Shown here piece after piece: positions 51,895-61,114 of a stretch of 64,000 nucleotides of DNA. Under the pieces are notes generated by a model, which had not been told where the DNA came from, did no database searches, and was given only the letters and a program-made list of their open reading frames with translations. The DNA is from an uncultured Paracoccaceae bacterium (GTDB lineage Bacteria > Pseudomonadota > Alphaproteobacteria > Rhodobacterales > Rhodobacteraceae): assembly GCA_947494445.1 (NCBI GenBank), contig CANLVD010000014.1, positions 30,876-94,875 of the forward strand. The letters run 5' to 3'. How positions within the stretch are numbered: the stretch's first letter is position 1; each line of letters opens with the position of its first letter. The translations under genes were made by a program, and so were the position numbers.

Positions 51895-54800
51895 CTATTC
51901 TGCTGCCACTGAAGCTACGCCTTGCTCGGCGTCTGGCCCGGTTCCGACTATCCGGGCCAGAATGCTTCCCGTGTCGATCCCGTCCCCATGCGGCAGGAAC
52001 AGCCGTAGCTGGAATGCGATGATCTCGGTGAAGCAGCCGAGGGCCTTGAGGCCTTCGATCATGCCCCGATCCGCACCAGAGAGCTCGAGGCGCATCTCGC
52101 CCGCGACCCGGCGACGGGTTAGGGTCAGACCCCGGCCCAGATCGACCGGCGCGGTGGTGCCGAGAGCGGCAGTCAGCATCTCTTGCGGCGTTTGCGGGTT
52201 GGAGACAAGGAAGCGGGCGCGGAGCGCGGCCGCCCCTTCTTCGCTCAACGTGCGCCCGATCATGGCCGTCGCCCCGTCAGGCGTGACCCTGTAGATGCGT
52301 TCATTCGTGGTCGGAATGTCCTTCCAGATCGGCAACAGCAGCCCGGTCAGCAGGTAGAGCTTGGTCGTGGTGGTTTTCGGCAGGGACGCGGCCTCTTCAT
52401 CCCAAAGCCGTGAAAACTCAGGCTTGCCGATCTCTTCCCAGGCGGAGGACTCGAACCGCGTCTCCTCCAGATAGCTCGACCCGTTTGGCCGCACCGCCTT
52501 GCGCATTAGCGTGACGATGTCCTCGTCATACATCTGCATGGGGCGCGCCGAAATGAGCCCGGCGCGACCGGAAGCGCGGTTGACCATCGGCAGCTTGTCG
52601 GGATTGCGCGACAGGGCGCCATCCGCTGACAGCACACGGACCGGGTCGGTGACCTCCAGCCCGATGATCCGCGTGACCGCACCTGATTTCGGGCAGGTCC
52701 AGAGATCCTCGGTGGAAACCTGTTCGATCCTTTCGCCGCGCAGGGTTTCCACGCCGAGATCGAGCGTGCCTGCCGCGCGCCCCCGTTCAGTCTGATCGGC
52801 AATCCGCCTCATGAACTCGGCAAAGAGCGCGTTCTGCATGTGGATGGGCAGCGCCAGCACCCGGTTGAGAAACCGCTGGATCGGCGGAAGCTCTTCGAGC
52901 AGCACCCCGTCCTTGTCGATCAGCCGCAGGGCGGTCCAGTCGGTGAAACTCTCGTAGCTCATCGCCTCGGCGCGCCCGGCGGCAAGATCGGCGAAATACC
53001 CACGCAGCGCCGCCCGCGCGATCGGGCTTTCGAGATTGTCCTCCTCGCGGAACATGCCTTGCGAGCCGGTCTCGCGCTGGCCCTTGGTCAGGGCCCCCAG
53101 CTGGTCGAGGCGTTTGGCAATCGTCGAGGTGAAGCGCTTTTCGCCATGCACATCGGAGGTGCAGACCCGGAAGAAGGGCGCGCTGACCTGCGCCGAGCGA
53201 TGCGTGCGGCCGAGCCCCTGGATCGCCGCATCGGCACGCCAGCCGGGCTCCAGCAGGTAGTGCCGCCGCCGCTTCTGGTTCTTCGCGGTTTGCGCCGCGT
53301 GATAGGACCGGCCTGTCCCGCCCGCGTCAGAAAAGATTAGGATATCCTTCTCGCCGTCCATGAAGGCTTGGGTCTCGGATGAATTGCTGCTGGCGGCGCG
53401 CTTCTCGATGAAGAAATGGCCGTCCTCGGCCTTGAGGGGCCGGATCGATCGGCCCGTGACTTCTGCGACGGCCTCGTCGCCAAAAGCCCAGAGGATCTGG
53501 TCGAGCGCCGCGGGGATCGGGGCCAGCGTCATTAGCTCCATCATGGCCGCGTCACGCAGGGCGAGCGCCTCGCGCGAGACAACCAGCGCCCCGGTCTCAT
53601 CCCGCAAAGGTTCCGCCACCATATTGCCGTCGATTTCCACGAGCTTTTGCGCGTGGATCGGGAAGGCCTGTTCGAGGTAGCCCAGAACATAGTCGCGCGG
53701 CGTCAGGGCACCCTCGACGAGCTCGTCGTCGGGGTCCATCGTTTCAAGCCGGCGTTTCAGCAGGCTCTCGCCTGTCGAAACCACCTGAATGACGCAAGCG
53801 TTGCCCGCCGCCAGATCGTCCTCGATGGCGCGGATGACGGTCGGGGCTTTCATGCCCATCAGCAGATGATTGAAGAAGCGCTGCTTCGTGCTCTCGAAAC
53901 GGGACTTGGCCGAGGCGCGTGCGGCCGAGGCATTGGTCTCGCCCGAGGCGTCGTTGACGCCAGTCGCGGTCAGTGCCGCCTCGAGATTGTGGTGGATCGT
54001 CCGAAATGCGCCCGCATAGGCATCGTAGATCTCGATCTGGGCCGGGGTGAGCGCATGTTCCAGCACATCGTATTCCACGCCATCGAAGCTGAGGGCGCGG
54101 GCCGTGTAGAGGCCGAGCGTCTTGAGATCGCGTGCGACCACCTCCATGGCGGCGACACCACCCGCCTCCATGGCCGACACGAAGTTCTCTCGGCTTGGGA
54201 AGGGGTATTCGGGGCCCTGCCCCCAGAGTCCGAGCCGCGCGGCATAGGCGAGGTTATGCACGCTCGTGGCACCCGTGGCCGAGATGTAGAAGACGCGGGC
54301 GCGGGGTGCTGCCAGTTGCAGCCGCAGACCAGCGAGGCCCTGCTGGGAGGGTTTGACCCCCCTGCCCTGCTCGGATCCTGCCGCGTTCTGCATGGCATGG
54401 GCCTCGTCAAAGGCCAGCACGCCATCGAAGTCTTCGCCCATCCAGTCGAGGATCTGGCTCAGCCGCGTGGTGCCGCATTTGCCCGCGGACCGCAGCGTGG
54501 CATAGGTGACGAAGAGGATACCGTCGCCCATCGGGATGGGCTGGTCCGGTTTCCATTTGGAGAGCGGCTGAATGTCGGCGGGCGAGCCGCCAAGATCGGT
54601 CCAGTCGCGGATCGCGTCCTCGATAAGCGTGGCGGATTTGGAGACCCAGATCGCCTTGCGGCACCCGGCCAGCCAGTTCACAAGGATCAGCCCCGCACAT
54701 TCGCGGCCCTTGCCGCAGCCGGTGCCGTCGCCGAGGAAATAGCCGAGGCGATAGGCCCGTGCATCCGGGTCATCATCGGCGCGCGTCAGCTTGGTCTGGT

Positions 54801-56169
54801 CGTCATCGATGGTGAACCGCCCGGGTAGATCGCGCCCGTGGGCATCATGGGCCATGATGATGGTCTCGAGCTGCGCGTCGGAAAGATGTCCCTCCTCGAT
54901 CAACCGTGCGGGCAGGCGCAAGTCATTACTGCCCGTGTTTGAGGGCACCGGCGGCGCGACAGAAGCCATGGCGATGCTTTCGACGAGCGGGGTGGGATGT
55001 TCCTGCGCGCCCGCGATCTCGATCCGCTGCGGACGGTAGCGCGCATAGATGTCCGAGATCGGCGTGTTGTCGCGCGGGATATCGAGGCTCTTGAAAGTGA
55101 GCGGGACAACGGCATTGGCCCGAGATTTGGAGGCGGTGACAGGCGTAGCGGCGGTCTTGCGCGGGGCAGAGGATGGACCGACCGGCGGCACGCGATTGAT
55201 CGCAGTCGCCCCTTGGGCCGGGCGCATCTCGGGCCGGGTTGCGGCCACGGCATCGACATATGCCAAGGCTTCATCCAGATCGCGCACCGTGGCGCGGATC
55301 ATCTCGCCGTCCTCCTGCACCTTGTCGAAGACCATGAGCTGGGTTTCCACCGAGGTGCCGAGCTTGCGGTAAACCTGTCCCGGCATCGTCAGTGCCAGGC
55401 GCGGCGTCAGGAGACTGCAGGCGCGGCACCAATGCGCGGCATCGCGGTCGTGCGTGAACCCCGGCGGCATGATCGCCACCAGGCGCCCACCTGGTGCCAG
55501 GCGCTTTGCAGCCGCAATGAGATGTTTGGCAGCGATGTGCTTGTCGCGGGATCGGTCGACCGAGGAGGCAAAAGGCGGGTTCATCACCACGACGTCGGGT
55601 AGAACCGGCGTCTGCAGCAGATCGTCGATATGCTCGCCGTCATGGCCCGTCACCTCGCCGCCGAAAACCGCGCGCAGGAGGCGCTGGCGAAAGGGGTCGA
55701 TTTCATTGAGCAAAAGCGTGGCACCGGCCCGGGCGGCGAAAGCGGCCAGGGCACCGGTGCCAGCCGAGGGCTCCAGAACAGTCTCGCCCTTGCGGATCGC
55801 CGCCGCCCGCAAGACCAGCGCCGCGAATGGCAGCGGCGTGGAAAACTGCTGCAGCCGGATCTGCTGCTCTGACCGGCGCGTTTCCGTCAGAAGCCTTGAG
55901 GCAAGCAGCTTTGCAGCGGCGATGTCACCTGCCGCACCTTCCCCACGCAGCAGCACCTGGACAGCCGCGGCCTGCATCAGGTCATATGCCATGCGCCAGT
56001 CCCAGGCACCGCCGGCATCGCTGCCATGGAACGTCTCGCGCATGATACGCGCGAGCGCCGAACTGCGCAGGGGCTGGTTGTCGACCTCCGCGCCGATCTG
56101 CGCGAGGGCAGAGGTGAGATTAGCGTCGGATTCAACAGGATTAGGGAGCGTTGAGAGAGGCTTGGACAT
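51895..56169 (-). CDS. Strawberry-notch-like helicase fused to N6-methylase-like domain
   Basis: A giant 1,424-residue protein. An N-terminal methyltransferase fold has VLEPSAGTGALAAF (residues 131-144) and the catalytic-type NPPF (197-200). The centre is a superfamily 2 helicase: the Walker region GDGTGCGKGRECAG near residue 478 and DEAHAMQN near 585. The C-terminal half is the strawberry-notch helicase-C region (GGTGRSYHAAQTAKNQKRRR, AAIQGLGRTHRSAQVSAPFF). Such proteins are hallmarks of large alphaproteobacterial conjugative elements; antirestriction or DNA-modification roles are inferred. Confidence 0.92.
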   Translation of the reverse strand: MSKPLSTLPNPVESDANLTSALAQIGAEVDNQPLRSSALARIMRETFHGSDAGGAWDWRMAYDLMQAAAVQVLLRGEGAAGDIAAAKLLASRLLTETRRSEQQIRLQQFSTPLPFAALVLRAAAIRKGETVLEPSAGTGALAAFAARAGATLLLNEIDPFRQRLLRAVFGGEVTGHDGEHIDDLLQTPVLPDVVVMNPPFASSVDRSRDKHIAAKHLIAAAKRLAPGGRLVAIMPPGFTHDRDAAHWCRACSLLTPRLALTMPGQVYRKLGTSVETQLMVFDKVQEDGEMIRATVRDLDEALAYVDAVAATRPEMRPAQGATAINRVPPVGPSSAPRKTAATPVTASKSRANAVVPLTFKSLDIPRDNTPISDIYARYRPQRIEIAGAQEHPTPLVESIAMASVAPPVPSNTGSNDLRLPARLIEEGHLSDAQLETIIMAHDAHGRDLPGRFTIDDDQTKLTRADDDPDARAYRLGYFLGDGTGCGKGRECAGLILVNWLAGCRKAIWVSKSATLIEDAIRDWTDLGGSPADIQPLSKWKPDQPIPMGDGILFVTYATLRSAGKCGTTRLSQILDWMGEDFDGVLAFDEAHAMQNAAGSEQGRGVKPSQQGLAGLRLQLAAPRARVFYISATGATSVHNLAYAARLGLWGQGPEYPFPSRENFVSAMEAGGVAAMEVVARDLKTLGLYTARALSFDGVEYDVLEHALTPAQIEIYDAYAGAFRTIHHNLEAALTATGVNDASGETNASAARASAKSRFESTKQRFFNHLLMGMKAPTVIRAIEDDLAAGNACVIQVVSTGESLLKRRLETMDPDDELVEGALTPRDYVLGYLEQAFPIHAQKLVEIDGNMVAEPLRDETGALVVSREALALRDAAMMELMTLAPIPAALDQILWAFGDEAVAEVTGRSIRPLKAEDGHFFIEKRAASSNSSETQAFMDGEKDILIFSDAGGTGRSYHAAQTAKNQKRRRHYLLEPGWRADAAIQGLGRTHRSAQVSAPFFRVCTSDVHGEKRFTSTIAKRLDQLGALTKGQRETGSQGMFREEDNLESPIARAALRGYFADLAAGRAEAMSYESFTDWTALRLIDKDGVLLEELPPIQRFLNRVLALPIHMQNALFAEFMRRIADQTERGRAAGTLDLGVETLRGERIEQVSTEDLWTCPKSGAVTRIIGLEVTDPVRVLSADGALSRNPDKLPMVNRASGRAGLISARPMQMYDEDIVTLMRKAVRPNGSSYLEETRFESSAWEEIGKPEFSRLWDEEAASLPKTTTTKLYLLTGLLLPIWKDIPTTNERIYRVTPDGATAMIGRTLSEEGAAALRARFLVSNPQTPQEMLTAALGTTAPVDLGRGLTLTRRRVAGEMRLELSGADRGMIEGLKALGCFTEIIAFQLRLFLPHGDGIDTGSILARIVGTGPDAEQGVASVAAE

Positions 56170-56213
56170 GGGAAATTCCTTTGGATCAGGGTCTGAGTTC
56201 CAAAGGACAAAAA

Positions 56214-56246
56214 GCCCGCTCTACACTTTGAAGGCGTAGAGCGGGC
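56214..56246 (-). terminator. Intrinsic terminator between relBE and the helicase gene
   Basis: GCCCGCTCTAC (56214-56224) pairs with GTAGAGCGGGC (56236-56246); on the minus strand the stem is followed by TTTTTG. It separates the toxin-antitoxin transcript from the strawberry-notch gene and contains a copy of the recurrent AAAGCCCGCT leader motif. Confidence 0.85.
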
Positions 56247-56275
56247 AATTTCTTAGCGGGGGGCCTGCACCCCGA

Positions 56276-56566
56276 TCATGGCCACTGCTGCGCAGCATGA
56301 AGAACGCGCAAAATGGTCACCATCTCAGGGCTTTCAGCATAAACCACGATGTAGTTCGGCCGAACAACCATCTCCCTAGTCCCGTCCACACGGCCCGCGC
56401 GGTACATCTGAGGGCGTTCTGGAAGGAGGGACGTCTTGTGTTCAATCTCGTCTTTAAGAACTTGGGCGGCATCCGGGTTGTCGTCAGAGATGTAGTCAAT
56501 GATTGCCAGCAAGTCGGCTATGGCCGTGGCTTTCCATTCAAGATTTGGCAAGGCGCTTCCCGTCAA
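56276..56566 (-). CDS. RelE/ParE-family toxin
   Basis: 96 residues with the ParE/RelE pattern: LEWKATAIADLLAIIDYISD, DNPDAAQVLKDEIEHKTSLL, MYRAGRVDGTREMVVRPNYI and VVYAESPEMVTILRVLHAAQ. It would block translation or gyrase; the family variant cannot be told. It overlaps the antitoxin gene by 29 bases. Confidence 0.9.
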   Translation of the reverse strand: MTGSALPNLEWKATAIADLLAIIDYISDDNPDAAQVLKDEIEHKTSLLPERPQMYRAGRVDGTREMVVRPNYIVVYAESPEMVTILRVLHAAQQWP

Positions 56567-56837
56567 TCAATGCCTGGGCGTCTTGCATCGCCTTGGCATG
56601 GGGCGTTGTGGGCCTTGGATCGTCCAGCGCTTCCTGTACCTTCGCCCTGAACCAGGCGTCATAGGCATCCGGATCAGCAGTCAATCCGGCAGGCAAGCCG
56701 CCTTCTGCTGCCACGCGGGTCAGAAGAATACGCACCGCGTCGGAGAGCGTCAGACCGACGCCCGCAAGTGCGTCCGAAGCCTGTGCTTTCAGCTGATCGT
56801 CAACACGAACGTGAAGCATGGATGTTTGGGCAGGCAT
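56538..56837 (-). CDS. RelB/DinJ-family antitoxin
   Basis: 99 residues. The ribbon-helix-helix start is MLHVRVDDQLKAQASDALAG followed by VGLTLSDAVRILLTRVAAEG, typical of DinJ/RelB antitoxins; the C-terminal part would wrap the toxin. AGGAGGA lies upstream of the ATG, and a perfect palindrome 29 bases before the start is the likely operator. Confidence 0.92.
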   Translation of the reverse strand: MPAQTSMLHVRVDDQLKAQASDALAGVGLTLSDAVRILLTRVAAEGGLPAGLTADPDAYDAWFRAKVQEALDDPRPTTPHAKAMQDAQALIDGKRLAKS

Positions 56838-56865
56838 GAATGGTCCTCCTATCGTTCACATTGAT

Positions 56866-56883
56866 GTATCTCATTTGAGATAC
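56866..56883. promoter_or_regulatory. Toxin-antitoxin operator palindrome
   Basis: GTATCTCA-TT-TGAGATAC, a perfect 18-bp palindrome upstream of the antitoxin gene, fitting autoregulation by the ribbon-helix-helix antitoxin. Confidence 0.8.
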
Positions 56884-56941
56884 GATTTCAAGTCGGCAGC
56901 ATGTGCGCGCGTGGTCTCCTGGTGTTGTCTCAGCGGGAAAC

Positions 56942-57598
56942 TCAGCCACCCTGCCCCGCCAGGAACTCCGCCAGCACAGGACTGGCACCACCCTTCGCGG
57001 AACTGAGCAGCTCGGAGCCCGCAAGCGAGGCCTTCGACAGACGCACGAGCCCGCCGGTTTCCTCGATGCGGTAGCAGCGGCGTTTTTGCCGCCCCCGCTT
57101 GTAGTGCGTCGCAGTGACGATCTGGCAGGTGCTGCCGTCGGTGAGCGTCACGGGCGCTGCGAGCTTGATCTTGTCGCCTTCCTCGTAGTCCGGGATCGCA
57201 GCCCAATCCCGACAGCGCTGGCGCCAGGCATGGGCATAGCTGTCAGGGTCTTTCAGGTCGGACAGGAGGGCCAACAGGCTCAGTGGCGCGCGGGATTCGA
57301 CCGGTCCCGCGCTTTCTTCCATGTCCTTGTAGCCCCAACAGCCATCGTCGTATCGGGTGAGGAAGACGGCCCCGAAGGTGATCGAGCCATCCGCACCGGT
57401 GACATAGGTCGCGTCTTCGACAGGGGTGCCGTCAATATTGGTGACCCTTGCCGCCGCATACCAGGTGGAGCCAACCTTGCAGGCTTTCACCAGTTCGGTT
57501 TTGCGCGTGTCGCCCTCGAAGGTGCAGAGCCGGGTGATCTCCGCTTTCTCATCCGCATAGGTCTGGACGCGGCGGTCCGTGTAAAACAGCCAACCCAT
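56942..57598 (-). CDS. Conserved hypothetical protein of the mobile element
   Basis: 218 residues beginning MGWLFYTDRRVQTYADEKAE, with ADGSITFGAVFLTRYDDGCW, GYKDMEESAGPVESRAPLSL and TATHYKRGRQKRRCYRIEET. It looks like a soluble mixed alpha/beta protein without known motifs. The ATG overlaps the stop of the upstream gene (TGATG), so the two are coupled. The role is unknown. Confidence 0.8.
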   Translation of the reverse strand: MGWLFYTDRRVQTYADEKAEITRLCTFEGDTRKTELVKACKVGSTWYAAARVTNIDGTPVEDATYVTGADGSITFGAVFLTRYDDGCWGYKDMEESAGPVESRAPLSLLALLSDLKDPDSYAHAWRQRCRDWAAIPDYEEGDKIKLAAPVTLTDGSTCQIVTATHYKRGRQKRRCYRIEETGGLVRLSKASLAGSELLSSAKGGASPVLAEFLAGQGG

Positions 57599-58191
57599 CA
57601 CGCCACCCTCCGGTCATCGAGTTCCATCAGCGCATCGAGGGGCACGCGATAAGGCTGCATCGCGTCGAAATCCTCGCAATTGCCGCAGTTCTGCACGATC
57701 GCGAAGGTGTCGCAGGCATCCTTGAGGATGACCCGGAAGGTGCCGCCGAGGCCCGAGGGCACCTCGTAGGTTCCGCCGATGAGATAATCCGAGGCCCGGC
57801 GCACGAAGACGCGGATGCTGTGGCCATCGGTGGCGAGGCGGATGGCCCCTCGCCCCCGGTCGATGAGCACCTGCACATCATCCAAGATGTCGGTGTAGAA
57901 CTGACCGGTCAGATCGCGAAACGCCATGCGGCGTTGCGCCATCCAGTCGGTGTCGCGGAACGGGTTCATGCCATCGGCGAAGGCAAAGGAGGGATCGGCC
58001 TGCTCGGTGGTGACGATGCGGGTGGTCGTGCGATCGATGCCATTGGAGCGCAGATGCACGCCATTGCCGACGATCAGGATCAGGGCGGGCCTGTCCACCG
58101 GGCCTTTCCAGTTGGGCAGGAAGGTTTTGCAGGCGCGCGCATGGGCGATCTGCGCCGCAACTGCGGAGGCAGAGAACTTGAGAATAGCCAT
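57598..58191 (-). CDS. Conserved hypothetical protein of the mobile element
   Basis: 197 residues: MAILKFSASAVAAQIAHARA, IVGNGVHLRSNGIDRTTTRI, then DVQVLIDRGRGAIRLATDGH and a cysteine pair in IVQNCGNCEDF. The family was not recognised. It lies between parB and its coupled partner on the same strand, in the block of maintenance genes. Confidence 0.8.
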   Translation of the reverse strand: MAILKFSASAVAAQIAHARACKTFLPNWKGPVDRPALILIVGNGVHLRSNGIDRTTTRIVTTEQADPSFAFADGMNPFRDTDWMAQRRMAFRDLTGQFYTDILDDVQVLIDRGRGAIRLATDGHSIRVFVRRASDYLIGGTYEVPSGLGGTFRVILKDACDTFAIVQNCGNCEDFDAMQPYRVPLDALMELDDRRVA

Positions 58192-58265
58192 GGGGATATC
58201 TTTCCGTTGGGTGTGGGAGGGGCGACCCGCGCGGGCGGCTTGGCTCGCGCGGGCCGCGTGAGGGC

Positions 58266-60248
58266 TCAGGCCGCTTGCGCGACCTCGCTGTCAGGCTCCG
58301 GAGTTTCCGCGGTGTGCTTCGCCTCATCACAGGCGCCACCCGCGGTCTGCATCATCGGCGGGCACCAGGCGGCCACGGCAGCGCGCTGTGCGTCCGTGAG
58401 TGTGGCGAAGGGCTCGGCGAAGAGCTTGTCGCAGAAGGTGACGATCTCCTTCTTGCTCGAAGAGGCCAGCGTCACCGCCTCCTGGGCGAGGCCCAGATCC
58501 TCGCCCAGGATTTTCAGGAGCCAAGCCTTCTTGAAGCGATTGAAGAGCGCCGCGTTCGGCGTCCAATGGGCGCGAATGTCGGGCATGATCTCGATCTCGA
58601 AGTCATGCATCAGGCTGTCGCGCTGCCGGTCCCGCGCGAAACAGGACTGCGTCGTGCTGGCGGTCGCATAGGCCACGAGCTTGGCCTTCTCCCCTGCATC
58701 GAGCGCGCGAAATGCCGCGAACTGATCTGCGGGCGCGCGGGCGTCATCGAGCCACGATAGGTCCAACGCATCATGCGCCGCCGCCGCCTGCTCGAGCGAG
58801 GTCTCGTCGATCTCGTCCATCTTGGCGTGGCTGCGGTATTCTTTGCGGGCATCGATCTTGATCGCCTGCGTGAGACTCATGCCGCTGGTCAGAACATCAC
58901 TGACCAGCTTGAAGAGCGTCAGATCGAGCGTGGCCTCGGGATGCAGCGCCATCGCAGCGCCAAGCGCCATGGCACGCTCGGTCTTGAGGTCCTCGGCCAG
59001 CGAGGCCGGGTAGGTGATTTCGCCGGCGTCCGGGGCCTCCTCCCCACTCGGGCTAGCCGAGGAGCCGCGCGCGCCTTCCTCTTTCACGGTGTCTTCCGGG
59101 CGGACGAGGCCCACATGGAGCGTGACATTACCACTCGACCAAGACGCAATCACACCAGCGCGGGCCAGATCTTCGTCGCTGTAGGCCTCCTGCAGATCGC
59201 GCGCTTCCTCTTCCAAGGCGTCCACGCGCTCGTAAAGGGCATTGTAGGCACCGTCCTCGAGCCCCTCATCCTCCATCTCGAGCTGGAGTTGCTCGAGCGC
59301 GGCGGTGATCTCGTCGATGCGCTTCTGGGCGGCCTCATCCGGCTCGATCGGGCCGGGATAGACGCGACCGTAGTCAGCCATGGTCGCATAATCATAGCGG
59401 ACCATCGCATCGGCCCAAGCAAAGCCCAGTTTCACGCGCGCCTCCTCCGCGGCAGCCCCGAGTTTCTCGAGCAGGATGGTCTCGACCAGCGCCGCATCCT
59501 CGAGCACCGAATGCTCTTCCAGAAGGTCAGCTGCGACAGCGCCGCCCCTCGCCTCGTAGTCTTCACGCACGAAGGCCCCGATATCATCGCTGACCTGCAC
59601 ACCGCGGGATTTGAGAGCCTGGCGGACGGTATAGGCCTGTAGATAGCTGTCTTCCTTGGTCAGAGCCTCATAAACCTCCTTCTGCACCTCCTGGCTCGGA
59701 TGCTCGGCAAAGGCCTTCATCGTGTCGAGCGTGATCGTCTTCGCCCGAGCCGCCGCGCGGATGTCGGGGTGGATCAGGCCATAGCGCAACCGGCCTTTCA
59801 CGGCGGCCACCGTGGTGCCGAATGTCTTGGCGATCGTTTCGGGCGTCTGGCCGTCGACTTCCATCATCCGGGCGAAAGCCTCGAACTCGTCGATGGCATT
59901 CATCGGCGCTTGCGTGATGTTCTCGGCGAGCGACAGAGCCGTGGTGAGGTCGCACTCCTCAGGGACAAGGCGGCACTCGATCTTGGTCTTCGCCGTGAAG
60001 CCCTTGGCGGCTTTGTCGGCAACCAGTTCCTTCAGCGCGGCATGGCGTCGACTGCCTCCGAGTACGGCATATTTGCCGTCGATCTTCTGGACCAGGAGAG
60101 GCTGGAGCAGGCCCAGAACAGCGATGCTGGCTTTGAGATGCGCGATGTTTTCGGGATCATAGGTTTCCGGCGAGTTGCTGCGCACATTGGCGGGGTGAGC
60201 TGTCAGATCGCCGATGGCGACGGACACGGGTTTGAAACTTGCGGTCAT
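58266..60248 (-). CDS. ParB/RepB/Spo0J-type partition protein
   Basis: A 660-residue ParB-family protein, about twice the usual length. The N-terminal ParB/Srx domain has PANVRSNSPETYDPENIAHL, LLQPLLVQKIDGKYAVLGGS and RRHAAL; the helix-turn-helix follows (TPETIAKTFGTTVAAVKGRL). The C-terminal two thirds are acidic and helical. ATG 60248 has AAGGATATCCC before it. No ParA gene lies beside it, so a role as a transfer-region regulator or nuclease-like ParB is as possible as partition. Confidence 0.9.
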   Translation of the reverse strand: MTASFKPVSVAIGDLTAHPANVRSNSPETYDPENIAHLKASIAVLGLLQPLLVQKIDGKYAVLGGSRRHAALKELVADKAAKGFTAKTKIECRLVPEECDLTTALSLAENITQAPMNAIDEFEAFARMMEVDGQTPETIAKTFGTTVAAVKGRLRYGLIHPDIRAAARAKTITLDTMKAFAEHPSQEVQKEVYEALTKEDSYLQAYTVRQALKSRGVQVSDDIGAFVREDYEARGGAVAADLLEEHSVLEDAALVETILLEKLGAAAEEARVKLGFAWADAMVRYDYATMADYGRVYPGPIEPDEAAQKRIDEITAALEQLQLEMEDEGLEDGAYNALYERVDALEEEARDLQEAYSDEDLARAGVIASWSSGNVTLHVGLVRPEDTVKEEGARGSSASPSGEEAPDAGEITYPASLAEDLKTERAMALGAAMALHPEATLDLTLFKLVSDVLTSGMSLTQAIKIDARKEYRSHAKMDEIDETSLEQAAAAHDALDLSWLDDARAPADQFAAFRALDAGEKAKLVAYATASTTQSCFARDRQRDSLMHDFEIEIMPDIRAHWTPNAALFNRFKKAWLLKILGEDLGLAQEAVTLASSSKKEIVTFCDKLFAEPFATLTDAQRAAVAAWCPPMMQTAGGACDEAKHTAETPEPDSEVAQAA

Positions 60249-60300
60249 GGGATATCCTTCTTGGTGGGTTAGATGCGGCCCGCGCACGTGCGCGTAGCCA

Positions 60301-60365
60301 ATCCCCGGCTTCGGGGATCACCACGACAAAAGGCCCGCTTTGCCTTTTTGGGGGCAGCGGGCCTT
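60301..60365 (-). terminator. Intrinsic terminator and second hairpin before parB
   Basis: AAGGCCCGCT (60330-60339) pairs with AGCGGGCCTT (60356-60365); minus-strand reading ends the stem in CCTTTTG. A second 7-bp stem ATCCCCG/CGGGGAT lies at 60301-60318. The element also contains a copy of the recurrent leader motif. Confidence 0.7.
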
Positions 60366-60404
60366 CATGGTCTGAGATGTCATGGGGAGGCGTCCCCTGC
60401 CCTT

Positions 60405-60794
60405 CTACCAGTCGCGCGCTAGCATGATGGTCAGCACGCGCATGGTGGTGGCAGGATTGTCCGGGGTCTCAGCCCCGTAGCGGAAATCCGAGTCTGCTTC
60501 ATAGAGATCGATCTTCCAGAACACGGTCTCGCCCCGGATCTCGACCGCCCCGAAATCGTGCCAGCCTTCTGGATCATTCTCCGGCTCGAACGTGGCAAAC
60601 TCGCCGGCGGCCTTCACCGCCTCGGCCATGAAGCCGTCGCCGGCCTCCATGAGCGAACGGGTGACGTGCATCCGGCCCTGGATGGGCTGCGCGGGTGGTA
60701 CCCCGAGGCAGGCAAGCTTGCGGAACGCGTCGTTCTGCGCCGCGATCACGGTCGGATCAGGGCGGTCTGTCTGGGGTTGTGCGGTGATGGCCAT
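60405..60794 (-). CDS. DUF3768 protein
   Basis: 129 residues with the DUF3768 layout: QNDAFRKLACLGVPPAQPIQ, GRMHVTRSLMEAGDGFMAEA, DPEGWHDFGAVEIRGETVFW and IDLYEADSDFRYGAETPDNP, ending RVLTIMLARDW. Small proteins of this family are found on alphaproteobacterial plasmids and ICEs; the function is unknown. GAGGAATGCCCC precedes the ATG. Confidence 0.85.
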   Translation of the reverse strand: MAITAQPQTDRPDPTVIAAQNDAFRKLACLGVPPAQPIQGRMHVTRSLMEAGDGFMAEAVKAAGEFATFEPENDPEGWHDFGAVEIRGETVFWKIDLYEADSDFRYGAETPDNPATTMRVLTIMLARDW

Positions 60795-60829
60795 GGGGCA
60801 TTCCTCTGTGAAGTTGAAACACCCTTCCC

Positions 60830-60850
60830 AAAGCCCACTTTTCCTTTTCC
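60830..60850. repeat. Recurrent leader motif, copy 4
   Basis: AAAGCCCACTTTTCCTTTTC, 36 bases before the DUF3768 start. It has no complementary upstream arm, so unlike the copies at 56.2 and 60.3 kb it is not a terminator. Confidence 0.45.
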
Positions 60851-60881
60851 GCACGGCGGATGAATCGAGGCCGAAGGCGCC

Positions 60882-61091
60882 CTACCCGAACAGCCCCTTG
60901 GGTCTGTAATTCGGGTTGGGGATGGTTTCGATCCAGCCGCCCTGGTCCGTGATGCTCTCGAGCGCTGCCGAGAGCGGATACACGCCCTCAGACGCGCTCC
61001 ACCAATAGGCACCGCGTTTGAAGGAGATGATCTTGCGGCGGCCGTCGTTGAAGCAGGCCACCCGCAGCGTCTTGGGTTCTTTACGGGACAT
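60882..61091 (-). CDS. Hypothetical 69-residue protein
   Basis: A short basic protein: MSRKEPKTLRVACFNDGRRK, IISFKRGAYWWSASEGVYPL, then SITDQGGWIETIPNPNYRPK. A tight beta-rich fold is likely. No family was recognised. It follows the ArdC gene by 23 bases on the same strand and is probably cotranscribed with it. Confidence 0.65.
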   Translation of the reverse strand: MSRKEPKTLRVACFNDGRRKIISFKRGAYWWSASEGVYPLSAALESITDQGGWIETIPNPNYRPKGLFG

Positions 61092-61114
61092 GCGAGTCTC
61101 CGTTCTCCGTATGG

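Noticed and set aside
53647..54828. A 393-codon plus-strand frame inside the methylase/helicase gene
   Set aside because: It is antisense to the conserved helicase motifs; a high-GC shadow.
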